NCBI GenBank assembly: GCA_020847735.1
Contig: JADLBL010000023.1
Span: 62,001-126,000 of the forward strand
Length of the DNA stretch: 64,000 nt
Source of the DNA: Candidatus Eisenbacteria bacterium
GTDB lineage: Bacteria; Eisenbacteria; RBG-16-71-46
Direction of reading: 5' to 3'
In this document: positions 13,516-23,252 of the stretch, in pieces
How positions within the stretch are numbered: position 1 is the first letter of the stretch
Layout: every line of letters begins with the position of its first letter
The notes under the pieces: model-generated
Seen by the model: only the letters and a program-made list of their open reading frames with translations
Told to the model about the DNA's origin: nothing
Databases searched by the model: none
Position numbers and translations under genes: made by a program

Positions 13516-14889
13516 CTACCCGCCCGCCGCGCGGGTCACCACCTCGAGCCGGCGTTCCGCGGCCCACGGCCAGCGGAACAGCGCGCCCAGGCTCGGACGT
13601 TCGTTCGAGGCGTGCCACTCGCGCGCGTGGTTGTCGCCGCGCAACTCGTCGGCGAAGTCGGGGTCCACGGCCTCGGCGGCGACCCACGCCGCCTCGCGCG
13701 GCGGCGCCGCGGCGCGCCTCGGGCGCGCCGGCGGATCGGGGTGGTGCCGTTCGAGCTGGCGGGCGAGCCAGCCGATCATGCGCGGCCGCAGGTCGGCGAG
13801 CACGTTGAAGCACTCGTGCGCGCCGCGCGGGTAGAACACCAGCTCGCGCTCGCAGCGCGCCGCCTCGAAGATCCGGTACGCCTCCTCGCCGGGCGTGATC
13901 ATGTCGTGGCCGCCGCCCGCGACCATGAGCGGCCGGTCGAACGTCGGCAGCGTGTCGGCGAGCGTGATGCGCGGAATGTGGCGGTCCATCTCCTCGACCG
14001 GCATGTCGTAGAGCGCGGCCAGCTCGCGGCGCATCGCGAACAGCGTGACGTTCCAGTAGACGTCGGCCGAAAACGGCGGGCTCACCGCCGCGACGGCGCG
14101 CACGCGCGGGTCGTGCGCCGCCATGCGGATCGCGCAGTAGCCGCCGAGCGAGAGCCCGGCGTAGGCGACCGCCTCGGGGTTCAGGTCGGGATGCGACTCG
14201 ATGTGGTTCATGATCGCGACGCCGAGCGGCCGGGGCTCGGCGACGTGGCCGAGACGGTGGAACGTCTCGCCCAGTCCGGGCCCGTCGAACGTCACGACGG
14301 CGAGCCCGCGCGCGAGGAACGCTTCGCTCCACCAGTGCAGCTCCTCCTTGACGCCGTTGGTGCCGTTGAACATCACCACCACCGGGCGCGGGCCGTCGCC
14401 GGGCGGCACGCGCAGGTAGCCGCGCAGCTGGCGCTTGCGGAACGGCACCTCGAAGGGCACCGCGGGCACCTCGAACAGCGGCGCCGCGTGCCCGTAGGCG
14501 CGCACGCAGGCGCGATGCAGGCCCTTCTTGCGCTCGGGGTCGAGGAACACGACGTACTGCGCGAAGTTGTAGGCGGCGGAAGCGGCGACGAAGCTGGCCG
14601 CGGCCTCGCGCGTGCGCACCAGCGCCAGCGCGTCGCGGCCGGCCTGCTCGTGCCTGCGGCCGAGCGCCTCCCACTCGTCGGCCCACGACTCGAGGCTGGT
14701 GACCCTGCCGAGCACGCCGTCGAGGTCGGCGGCCGAGACGCCGTAGGAGAGGAACTGGAGCTTGGCCCAGGTCGGCATCTGGCGGGCGGCGCCGAGGCGC
14801 AGGCTCAGGCGCACGAAGCCGGGCCGCAGGAGCTGGCTGCGCAGCACGTGCGGCACCAGTTGCTCGAGTCGTCCGCCGGCGACCTGCAT
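13516..14889 (-). CDS. alpha/beta hydrolase (FrsA/DUF1100-like)
   Basis: This 457-residue hydrolase has a long helical N-terminal region (residues 1-165), as in FrsA-like and 2,6-dihydroxypseudooxynicotine-hydrolase-like enzymes. The catalytic domain follows: oxyanion region FNGTNGVKEE, nucleophile elbow GLSLGGY, acid loop GGGHDMITP and the His in PRGAHECFN. A roughly 70-residue Pro/Arg/Ala-rich tail after the domain is unexplained. No signal peptide is visible, so it is probably cytosolic; the substrate is unknown. The start is ATG 14889. The 337 bp upstream (14890-15225) holds no credible ORF. It contains a GGTTTC-GGGC-GAAACC hairpin near 15050 and terminator-like stems near pabC. Confidence 0.82.
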   Translation of the reverse strand: MQVAGGRLEQLVPHVLRSQLLRPGFVRLSLRLGAARQMPTWAKLQFLSYGVSAADLDGVLGRVTSLESWADEWEALGRRHEQAGRDALALVRTREAAASFVAASAAYNFAQYVVFLDPERKKGLHRACVRAYGHAAPLFEVPAVPFEVPFRKRQLRGYLRVPPGDGPRPVVVMFNGTNGVKEELHWWSEAFLARGLAVVTFDGPGLGETFHRLGHVAEPRPLGVAIMNHIESHPDLNPEAVAYAGLSLGGYCAIRMAAHDPRVRAVAAVSPPFSADVYWNVTLFAMRRELAALYDMPVEEMDRHIPRITLADTLPTFDRPLMVAGGGHDMITPGEEAYRIFEAARCERELVFYPRGAHECFNVLADLRPRMIGWLARQLERHHPDPPARPRRAAAPPREAAWVAAEAVDPDFADELRGDNHAREWHASNERPSLGALFRWPWAAERRLEVVTRAAGG

Positions 14890-15190
14890 GGGGGTGGGCC
14901 TTCCGCTCGCTCGAGGTGGTCCTGACGGGGCCCGGGGTCTCCGGCGACCGCGGCAGGACCTCGCGTCCTTCAAGATGAGCACACCGTGTGCCACGGAGCG
15001 CACGAGTTGCGAGCCGGTGAGCGTCCCGGGCGGAGGGCCTGGTTTCGGGCGAAACCGGACGCGGCCGGATCCAGGGCCGCCGCCGCGACAGGTTCGTATC
15101 GCCGCGGCTGGGTGCGGCCGCGCAGCACCCGGGGCGAATGCGCCACGCGCCGCGCGCCGGGCATCCGGCATCGCGCCGGCGATCCCGCGG

Positions 15191-15222
15191 CGCGGGCGGG
15201 CCGTGCCGCGGCCCGCCGGGGA
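15191..15222 (-). terminator. GC-rich hairpin downstream of pabC
   Basis: GGCGGGCC and GGCCCGCC pair across a 7-nt loop just past the pabC stop at 15226 on the minus strand. No T tract follows, so it is called on position and stem strength only. Confidence 0.4.
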
Positions 15223-15225
15223 GCT

Positions 15226-16083
15226 TCAGTCCCGGCCGGCCGCCACGCGCTCGCGATACGCGGCGAGGAGCCGCTCGCCCGCCGCCCGGGCCGGCAGCTC
15301 GCGGTCGCCGATCCGGGCGAGCGGCAGGATCTCCTGCGCCGAGTTGGTGAGGAACGCTTCGCCGGCGGAGTCCAGATGCGCGGGCGGAAAGGCCGCCTCG
15401 CGGTGGCGCAGGCCCCGTTCTCGGCACAGCTCGAGCACGATCGCGCGCGTCACTCCCGGCAGCACCGGCAGCGAGAGCGGCGGCGTCACCACTTCGCCTG
15501 CGCTCACGAGGAAGACGTTGCTCGCCGCGCCCTCGAGCACCTGGCCCGCGGGCGAGACGAGGAGCGCCTCGTCCACGCCCGCCGCGCGCGCCTCCTCGCG
15601 CGCCAGATCGAAGGCAAGGCGGCTCGTCGTCTTGTAGCGTCCGAGCCGGCCCGGCTCGAACGGCAGGCGCGAGAGCACCGCGCTGCCGGCCCCGGACCGG
15701 GTGCCGGCCCACAGGCGGCCGCCGAGCGGCTCGGCGTCCACCCATGCGCCGGCGCGCGTCGGCCGTCCGCCGGCGACCCCGCGCGTCACGGTCACGCGCA
15801 CGACCGCGTCGGTCAGGCCCTGCGCTTCGAGCAGCGCGTCCAGCCCCCCGCGCAGCTCCGCGGGCGCCGCGGGCACGGGAAAGCCCAGCTCGGCCGCGGC
15901 GAGCACGAGCCGCTCCATGTGGCGTCGCCAGGCGAACGGGCGGCCGCCGTAGACGCGCAGCGTCTCGAAGATGCCGCCGCCGTCGCGCGCGCCGCGGTCG
16001 AAGACGCTGAGCGTGGCGTCCTCGCCGCGCACGACCCGCCCGTTCACCCACACGGGCCGCCCCGGGAGGCGAACCGCCCGCAC
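15226..16083 (-). CDS. pabC: aminodeoxychorismate lyase-like class IV aminotransferase
   Basis: This PLP enzyme (285 residues) is expected to eliminate pyruvate from 4-amino-4-deoxychorismate to give p-aminobenzoate for folate. K151 in GRYKTTSR is the PLP Schiff-base lysine. The EGAASNVF segment supplies the conserved Glu and phosphate contacts, and SVFDRGARDGGGIFETLR is the class-IV N-terminal signature. The start is GTG 16083, one base after the pabB stop (TGA-G-GTG), so the pair is translationally coupled. Class IV also contains branched-chain and D-amino-acid aminotransferases; the adjacent pabB makes PabC the best call. Confidence 0.88.
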   Translation of the reverse strand: MRAVRLPGRPVWVNGRVVRGEDATLSVFDRGARDGGGIFETLRVYGGRPFAWRRHMERLVLAAAELGFPVPAAPAELRGGLDALLEAQGLTDAVVRVTVTRGVAGGRPTRAGAWVDAEPLGGRLWAGTRSGAGSAVLSRLPFEPGRLGRYKTTSRLAFDLAREEARAAGVDEALLVSPAGQVLEGAASNVFLVSAGEVVTPPLSLPVLPGVTRAIVLELCRERGLRHREAAFPPAHLDSAGEAFLTNSAQEILPLARIGDRELPARAAGERLLAAYRERVAAGRD

Positions 16084-16084
16084 C

Positions 16085-17509
<1,425 letters not shown>

Positions 17510-17516
17510 GCGCGCC

Positions 17517-17545
17517 AAGGTAGGTGCGGCGCGCGGGCAGGTCAA
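17517..17545 (-). promoter_or_regulatory. sigma70-like promoter of pabB-pabC, leaderless
   Basis: Reading the minus strand: TTGACC (17545-17540), a 17-nt spacer, TACCTT (17522-17517), then 7 nt and ATG 17509. The -35 and spacing are near consensus. The predicted start site coincides with the start codon, so pabB mRNA should lack a 5' leader. Confidence 0.72.
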
Positions 17546-17621
17546 CGGCCCCGCGCGGCGGTGCCCGGTTCGCGACGCGCGCCGGCGACGCCGGCGCGGC
17601 CGGGCGCCGCGGCGACGGTGC

Positions 17622-18992
17622 TCAGTTCGCGGCGCGCGCCGGCGCGGGAGCTTCGGCGTCGAGGCCGAGCCCGCGGTGCAGCAGCCGCACCGCGCGGTCC
17701 GAGTCCGCCTCGCGCACGACGAACGACAGGTTCACGCGCGAGGCGCCCTGCGAAATCATCTCGACGCCGATGCCGACGCCGCCGAGCAGCGTGAAGACGT
17801 GGCCCGCGAGCCCGATGCGCTCCGGCGCGCCCTCGCCGACGACCGCGACGATCGCCAGGCCGCCGCGCACCTCGACCCGGCCGATGCCCTCGAGCTCGGC
17901 GAGCGCCTCGTCGAGCCGCGCGACGTCGTCGAGCGTGACCGAGATCGAGACCTCGGAGGTCGTCACCAGGTCCACCACCAGGTGGTGGCGCCCGAACACC
18001 TCGAAGACGCGCGCCAGAAAGCCGTGCGCGGCGAGCATGCGCGTCGAGACGATGGTCACCGCGGTGACGCCGCTGCGGCTGGCGATGCTCTTCACCCGCC
18101 ACGGCGCGTCGGCGGGCCCGGCGGCCGCGGTGATGACCGATCCGGGGTCGTCGGGCCGCGCGGTGTTGAGGATGCGCACGGGGATGCCGCGCTCCATGGC
18201 CGGCTGCAGCGTCTTCGGGTGCAGCACCTTCGCGCCGAAGTAGGCGAGCTCGCTCGCCTCGGCGAACGACAGGCGCGGCACCGGCCGCGCCTCGGGCACG
18301 ACGCGCGGGTCGGCCGAGAGCAGGCCGCTCGTGTCCGTCCAGATCTGGATCTCGTCGGCGCCGACCGCGGCCCCGACGATCGCGGCGCTGAAATCCGAGC
18401 CGCCGCGCCCGAGCGTGGTCGTGCGCCCGTCGAGCGTGACGCCGAGAAAGCCGGTCACCACCGCCACCTCGCGCAGCGGCCCGAGCGCCGACGCCAGGCG
18501 CGCGGCCGATTCGGGCAGCGGGTGAGCGGCGCCGAAGCGTTCGTCGGTGACGAGCCCGGCGTCGCCCGCGACGATCGCCCGCGCCGCCACCCCGCGCGCC
18601 GCGAGCCCGGCCGCGAACAGCGCCGCGGCGCAGCGCTCGCCGAACGCCAGCACGCCGTCGCGCGCCGCGCCGTGCACGGCCGCTTCGCCCGCGAGCGCGG
18701 CCGCCGCCTCGCGCCACCGCGACAGCAGCGATTCGAGCGGCCCCGGGCCGAGGCCGGTCGCCGCCGCGAATTCCTCGTGCCGCGAGACGAAGCGCGCCGC
18801 CAGCGCCACACGGCGCGAGGGCAGCGCGCACCACTCGACGAGCAGGTTCGTCACGCCGGTGAGCGCGCTGACCACCACGATCGGCGGGCGTTCGTCGCGC
18901 ACGGCGCGGTCCGCCGCCAGCGCGACCGCGTGCGCGAAGTTGGCGGCGACGCCGACCGAGGTGCCGCCGAACTTCATCACCACCCGCCGCAT
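17622..18992 (-). CDS. lysC: aspartate kinase
   Basis: This enzyme phosphorylates aspartate, the first step to lysine, threonine and methionine. Of 456 residues, the kinase domain begins KFGGTSVG (7-14). It contains GRGGSDFSAAIVGAAVGADEIQIWTD with the ATP/Asp-binding Ser and Asp, and EASELAYFGAKVLHP. Two ACT domains follow (from about residue 300: VTAVTIVSTRM, then IAVVGEGAPERIGLAGHVF), where lysine or threonine would inhibit. The start is ATG 18992; a GTG at 19004 is an alternative. The gene follows the RibD/DHFR-like gene with 8 bp between them and may be co-transcribed. Confidence 0.94.
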   Translation of the reverse strand: MRRVVMKFGGTSVGVAANFAHAVALAADRAVRDERPPIVVVSALTGVTNLLVEWCALPSRRVALAARFVSRHEEFAAATGLGPGPLESLLSRWREAAAALAGEAAVHGAARDGVLAFGERCAAALFAAGLAARGVAARAIVAGDAGLVTDERFGAAHPLPESAARLASALGPLREVAVVTGFLGVTLDGRTTTLGRGGSDFSAAIVGAAVGADEIQIWTDTSGLLSADPRVVPEARPVPRLSFAEASELAYFGAKVLHPKTLQPAMERGIPVRILNTARPDDPGSVITAAAGPADAPWRVKSIASRSGVTAVTIVSTRMLAAHGFLARVFEVFGRHHLVVDLVTTSEVSISVTLDDVARLDEALAELEGIGRVEVRGGLAIVAVVGEGAPERIGLAGHVFTLLGGVGIGVEMISQGASRVNLSFVVREADSDRAVRLLHRGLGLDAEAPAPARAAN

Positions 18993-19000
18993 CGCGCCGC

Positions 19001-19519
19001 TCACGTCTGCACCACGTAGGTGCTGGAGACGAGGCCCGACGGGTACGAGTTCACCTGCGCGAGGCGCAGCCGGTGGCGCGGCGAGCCCGGCGGGAACAGG
19101 GGAATGCCGCCGCCCAGCACGATGGGGTGCACGGCGATCGTCATTTCGTCCACCAGGCGGGCGTTCAGGAAGTCGCGGATCAACTCGCCGCCGCCGGCCA
19201 CCCACACGTCCCTGCCGGGACCGGCCTCGATCCCGCGCAACCAGTCCTCGGGCGGCTTCGAGGTGAAGTTCACGCTCGCGTCGTGCGGCATGCGCTCGCG
19301 GCGCGTGAACACCCAGGTGGCCTGTCCGGCGTACGGCCACTCGCCGAGGCCGCGGACCACTTCGTACGTGCGGCGGCCCATGGCGATCGTGTCCACCCCG
19401 GCGATGAAGGCGTCGTAGCCGTAGTCGGCGTCGCTGAACAGCCAGTCGAGGGCGTCGTTCGGGCCGGCGATGTAGCCGTCGAGGCTCGTGGCGATGAAGA
19501 GGCGGACCCTGCGGCTCAT
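19001..19519 (-). CDS. dihydrofolate reductase-like / RibD C-terminal domain protein
   Basis: This 172-residue single-domain reductase has the DHFR fold seen in RibD C-terminal and YwjB/YyaP-like proteins. Its signatures are SLDGYIAGPNDALDWL (12-27), AMGRRTYEVV, the NADPH-binding VWVAGGGELIRDFL and the late HPIVLGGGIPLFP. This group is usually annotated as dihydrofolate reductase family but lacks proven substrates; a pteridine or flavin precursor is plausible. The 219 bp to the next divergent gene hold a CATCAT -10-like box on this strand about 30 nt upstream. Confidence 0.87.
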   Translation of the reverse strand: MSRRVRLFIATSLDGYIAGPNDALDWLFSDADYGYDAFIAGVDTIAMGRRTYEVVRGLGEWPYAGQATWVFTRRERMPHDASVNFTSKPPEDWLRGIEAGPGRDVWVAGGGELIRDFLNARLVDEMTIAVHPIVLGGGIPLFPPGSPRHRLRLAQVNSYPSGLVSSTYVVQT

Positions 19520-19737
19520 GAAGGGCGTCTCCGTGGCGAGCGCGCATGATGGACCATGCCCGGGCGGGCGTCACGTTGCGGACGCTGCGGATCGCGCGTG
19601 CGGCGCTGGCTGCGAGCCCTGACGCGCGTCCGCGCACGACGGAGTGCTTGACCCGTCCGGCGGCCGGTGCCACCGTGCGCGCTCGAACGCCGGCACGGAC
19701 GCCGTCGCGCGGAGCTTGATCGCATGGAGGCGGAATC

Positions 19738-21102
19738 CTGAGTTCCCTTCTCGTCGAAGGCGGAACGCTGGTGTGCATGGATGCCGCCGGCACGACCGGA
19801 CCCGGCGACCTGCTGGTCGTGGACGACCGCATCGCCGCGCTCGGCCCCGGAGTGCCCGCCGCGCTGGCGAAGCTGCCGGGCGGCCGTGCCGACCGCACGT
19901 TCGACGCCAGCGATACGCTCGTCACGCCCGGCTTCGTGCACGCGCACCTGCACCTGTGCCAGACGCTGTTCCGCGGGCGCGCCGAGCAGAGCGACCTGCT
20001 GCGCTGGCTGCGCGAGCGCATCTGGCCGCTCGAGTGGCAGCACACCGAGGTCTCGCTCGCGGCCTCGGTGCGGCTCGCGCTGCTCGAGATGCTCTCGGGC
20101 GGGGTGACCTGCTTCAACGACATGGGCACCACGCGCCACACCGACGTGATCGGCCAGGTGCTCGCCGACACCGGCGTGCGCGCGACGTTCGGCCAGGCGC
20201 TGATGGACGTCGGCGAAGGCGTGCCGGCGGGCATGGCGGAGCCGGCCGGCGTCGTGCTCGAGCGCGCGCTCGCGGTGGCGGACCGCTGGCACGGGCACGC
20301 GAACGGACGCCTGCGCGTCTCGCTCGCGCCGCGCTTCATCCTGTCGTGCAGCGAATCGCTGTGGGCCGACGTGCGCGACGCCTCGCGCGAGCGCGGCCTG
20401 CTCGTCCACACGCACATCGCCGAGGCCCCGAGCGAAGGCGCCGCGGTCAAGGCGGCGGTCGGCTGCCATGCCGCGCACTACTTCGCGAAGCACGACCTGC
20501 TCTCGGAGCGCTTCCTCGGCGCGCACGGCGTGTGGCTGGACGACGCCGAGCTGGACCTGGTCGCGCGCGCCGACGCCGCGCTCGTTCACTGTCCGGGCTC
20601 GAACCTCAAGCTCGGCTCCGGTCTCGCCGACGTCGGCGCGTGGCGCGCGAAGGGCATCCGCTGCGGGCTCGGCTCCGACGGGGCGGCGTGCAACAACCGG
20701 CTCGACACGTTCGCCGAGATGGGCCTGGCGGGCGGCATCGCGCGCGTCAAGCGCCGCGACGCGCCGCTCGGCGCGCGGGACGTGCTCGCGCTCGCGACGA
20801 TCGAGGGCGCGCGCGCGCTCGGCATCGCCGACGAGACGGGCTCGCTCGAGGTGGGCAAGCAGGCCGACCTCGCGGTCACAGACGTCGAAGGACCCTATTC
20901 GGCGCCGTTCGCGGCCGAGGACCCGTACACGGCGCTCGTCTACGGCGCCTGCCAGCGCGACGTGCTCCTCACGGTCGTCGCCGGACGCGTGCTCTACGAG
21001 CGCGAGACGTGGTCCACGCTCGATCCCAACCGCGTGAACGCCGAGGCGAAGTCGGAGGCGCGAGCCCTGCTTCGGCGCGCCGAGGCGGCGGGCATGAAGT
21101 GA
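19738..21102 (+). CDS. amidohydrolase, chlorohydrolase/SAH-deaminase-like
   Basis: This zinc-dependent TIM-barrel deaminase or hydrolase (about 454 residues) belongs to the TrzN/AtzA, 8-oxoguanine deaminase and SAH/MTA deaminase group. Metal and catalytic motifs are intact: HAHLHLC in the N-terminal third, HTHIAE, LGAHGVWLDDAEL (the later His) and GLGSDGAACNNRLD. The beta strand SSLLVEGGTLVCMD, which opens this family, requires a start upstream of GTG 19771. Only CTG 19738 is available, and GGAGG sits 7 nt before it. It overlaps the next amidohydrolase by 4 bp. The exact nucleoside or triazine substrate is undetermined. Confidence 0.88.
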   Translation: MSSLLVEGGTLVCMDAAGTTGPGDLLVVDDRIAALGPGVPAALAKLPGGRADRTFDASDTLVTPGFVHAHLHLCQTLFRGRAEQSDLLRWLRERIWPLEWQHTEVSLAASVRLALLEMLSGGVTCFNDMGTTRHTDVIGQVLADTGVRATFGQALMDVGEGVPAGMAEPAGVVLERALAVADRWHGHANGRLRVSLAPRFILSCSESLWADVRDASRERGLLVHTHIAEAPSEGAAVKAAVGCHAAHYFAKHDLLSERFLGAHGVWLDDAELDLVARADAALVHCPGSNLKLGSGLADVGAWRAKGIRCGLGSDGAACNNRLDTFAEMGLAGGIARVKRRDAPLGARDVLALATIEGARALGIADETGSLEVGKQADLAVTDVEGPYSAPFAAEDPYTALVYGACQRDVLLTVVAGRVLYERETWSTLDPNRVNAEAKSEARALLRRAEAAGMK

Positions 21103-22307
21103 TCGTCGGCCCCTGCACGATCGTGACCGGCGGACCCGAGCCGCTGGTCTACGAGAACGGCGCGGTGCGCGTCGTCGGAGCGCACATCGCGGCCGTCTCG
21201 ACCCTCGGCGATCTCGCGCACGCCTATCCCGACGAGATGCTGTGGCCGGCGCGCGGCCGCGTGCTGATGCCCGGGTTCGTCAACACGCACGCCCACCTGG
21301 CTCGCCATCTCGCGCGCGGCCTCGGCCTGCGCTCGCCCAAGGAGTGGGGGCGCTACGACCGCGCGCTGTCGGCCGAGGACGTCGCCTGGGGCGTTCAGGC
21401 CGCGCTCGTCGAGGGCGTGCGGCACGGCGTCACGACGGTCGTGGACTTCCACCGCTCGGGCGCCTGCCTCGATCTGTCGCTCACCGAGGTGGTGGGCGCG
21501 GCCGAGCGCGTGGGCGTGCGCGTCGCGACCTGCTACGGCGCCGCCGAGGACGACACGCCGCTCGAGCGCCGCGCCGCCATTGACGAGTGCGTCGGTTTCG
21601 CGCGCGACCTGGCGCGCACGCGCCGCGGCCGGCTGCGCGGCATGCTCGGCGTGCAGGCGACGAGCCTGCACGGCATCGAGACGCTGCTCGCCGAGGCGCT
21701 CGAGAGCGCCGGCGACTTCTCGGTGCACGTGGACCTGGCGCTCGACCTGACGCCCGCCGAACGCTGGAAGCGGCGCGACGCGCTGCCCGCGACGACGCTG
21801 CCGGCGCTGTGGGCGCACGCCGAGCGTGCGCCGCGCGACCTGGTCGGCGCGGTGCGCGAGCGTGGCGACTCGCTGTGCGCGACCGGCAGCGGGGCGGCTT
21901 CGCTGCTGGTGCGCGAAACGGAGGTCGCCTGGGGCAGCGACGACGGCGCCAACGCGCCGCCCGTGCCCGACGGCGCGTTCGCGCAGGGCATGGCCGAGGC
22001 GCACTACCGGCGGTTGTTCGTGGCCGGCGCGCGCTGGGCGACCGACCACTTCGGCGAGGAGCTGGGCCGCATCCGCCCCGGCGCGCCCGCCGATTTCATC
22101 CTCGTGGACTACAGCCCCGCCACCGAGTTCTCGACCCGCACGCTGCACGCGCACCTGTGGTCCGGCCTGCTGCGCGCGCCGGTCTCGGGCGTGGTCGTCG
22201 CCGGCAACGTGGTGATGGACAACGGCATGCTCGTCACCGCCGACGAGGCCGAGATCGCCATCCGCGCCCGCGAGTGCGCCGGCCGCGTGTGGGAGCGGGT
22301 GGGGTAG
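21099..22307 (+). CDS. divergent SsnA-like amidohydrolase, probably altered active site
   Basis: This 402-residue protein is related to SsnA-like amidohydrolases (FVNTHAHLARHLARGL, GSDDGANAPP, RPGAPADFILVDYSP, a C-terminal GVVVAGNVVMDNGMLV). Compared with its neighbour, the HxHxAE and GHC/GAH metal-site regions are degenerate: the segment reads FSVHVDLALDLTP. About 40-60 residues of the central barrel are missing. It starts at GTG 21099, overlapping the preceding stop (GTGA). Tight coupling to an intact paralogue suggests a heteromeric partner or a regulatory subunit, though a different metal set is possible. Confidence 0.8.
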   Translation: MIVGPCTIVTGGPEPLVYENGAVRVVGAHIAAVSTLGDLAHAYPDEMLWPARGRVLMPGFVNTHAHLARHLARGLGLRSPKEWGRYDRALSAEDVAWGVQAALVEGVRHGVTTVVDFHRSGACLDLSLTEVVGAAERVGVRVATCYGAAEDDTPLERRAAIDECVGFARDLARTRRGRLRGMLGVQATSLHGIETLLAEALESAGDFSVHVDLALDLTPAERWKRRDALPATTLPALWAHAERAPRDLVGAVRERGDSLCATGSGAASLLVRETEVAWGSDDGANAPPVPDGAFAQGMAEAHYRRLFVAGARWATDHFGEELGRIRPGAPADFILVDYSPATEFSTRTLHAHLWSGLLRAPVSGVVVAGNVVMDNGMLVTADEAEIAIRARECAGRVWERVG

Positions 22308-22415
22308 GGGGCCGGACCGACTTTCCCGTTGATGGCCTTCGCGGGCCGATCTTACGATTGTGTGCGTCCCCCGGCTCCCGCCGCGATCAACGGCTCCTTC
22401 GCATGCCGCGGCTTG

Positions 22416-22421
22416 TAGACT
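22416..22421 (+). promoter_or_regulatory. -10 box TAGACT for the tandem secreted genes
   Basis: TAGACT lies 37 nt before the ATG at 22459, in the 151-bp gap after the amidohydrolase pair. No convincing -35 hexamer was found at 17-18 nt. Confidence 0.4.
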
Positions 22422-22458
22422 CGTATTCCGTGACCGCAGCATCGGGAACGAGGTCCGA

Positions 22459-23220
22459 ATGCGTGCGCTGCCGCTCCTGATCCTGATGTTCGTCGCGACC
22501 GACGCGCTCGCCCAGTACGGTTCCGGACTCAACCTGTTCTGGAATCGCTGCCACGCCGGCGGCGGGACGGCATCCGCATCCTTCGCGTGCGACAGCTCCA
22601 CGGGTCCGTCGCTCGACCTGATCGCGTCCATCGTGATTCCGGCGGATATACCCGAGTTCGCGGGCGCAATGGTGACGATGGACATCTGGGTTTCGGGCGC
22701 CGCGTTGCCCCCCTGGTGGCAGACGAACGCGGGCCAGTGCCGCGACGGCGCCATCTCCGCACGGTTCGACGCCGCGGCGCTCCAGGAAACCGGATGTCCG
22801 AGCATCTGGATGAACTCGACGGTGCAGACCGTTTTCCAGGCGATACAGGGCCTGCGCGGTCCGTACACGCTGCGCCTGGCCGCCGCAGCAGCGGTTCCCG
22901 AGGGCGAAGAGATTGCGCTGGTTGCCGACGGCACCGAGTGGACGGTCGCGCGCATCTCGATCTCCCGCGCGAAATCGGCCGGTGCGGACGCCTGTGCCGG
23001 ATGCCGCACTCCAGCCTGCCTGCAGTTCGAAGGGTGCGTGCTGTGGCGACGTGCGGGGGACGACTACTTCAGAGTCACCAATGGCACCACCTATCAGAGC
23101 CAGTTTGCCTTCCTGAACGCGCCCGCCCCGGAGGTCTCGAGCGAGAACGTGTGGTGGCCCTGCGGCATCGTTCCCGCCGTCAACCGCACGTGGGGCGCGA
23201 TCAAGACGCTCTATCGGTGA
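22459..23220 (+). CDS. secreted protein of unknown function, tandem paralogue 1, TWGAIKTLYR tag
   Basis: I do not recognise a named domain. The 253-residue product has a signal peptide (to ALAQ, residue 18). The mature part starts with a LNLFWNRCHAGGG motif; the middle has IPADIPEFAGAMVTMDIWVSG and PPWWQTNAGQCR, the last third has paired cysteines, and the end is VNRTWGAIKTLYR. The next gene codes a paralogue with the same order of motifs (LRLLWDQC, IPADMPQFAA, PPWWQVAAGQCR, LVADGTE, ACxGCR) and an identical final 12 residues. At least eight conserved Cys suggest disulphides outside the cytoplasm. G+C at third positions looks lower than in neighbouring genes. Confidence 0.8.
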   Translation: MRALPLLILMFVATDALAQYGSGLNLFWNRCHAGGGTASASFACDSSTGPSLDLIASIVIPADIPEFAGAMVTMDIWVSGAALPPWWQTNAGQCRDGAISARFDAAALQETGCPSIWMNSTVQTVFQAIQGLRGPYTLRLAAAAAVPEGEEIALVADGTEWTVARISISRAKSAGADACAGCRTPACLQFEGCVLWRRAGDDYFRVTNGTTYQSQFAFLNAPAPEVSSENVWWPCGIVPAVNRTWGAIKTLYR

Positions 23221-23252
23221 CGGCCGCCCCGCCTTCCGCGGGAGGATTCGCG

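Noticed and set aside
11645-16051. A 1468-codon minus-strand frame spanning several genes
   Set aside because: It crosses the GGDEF, hydrolase and pabC genes in a different frame, shows no family, and is interrupted by known promoters.
22308-22458. Riboswitch ahead of the secreted tandem genes
   Set aside because: The gap is 151 bp with a -10 box near its end, leaving about 30 nt of leader, too short for a known aptamer.
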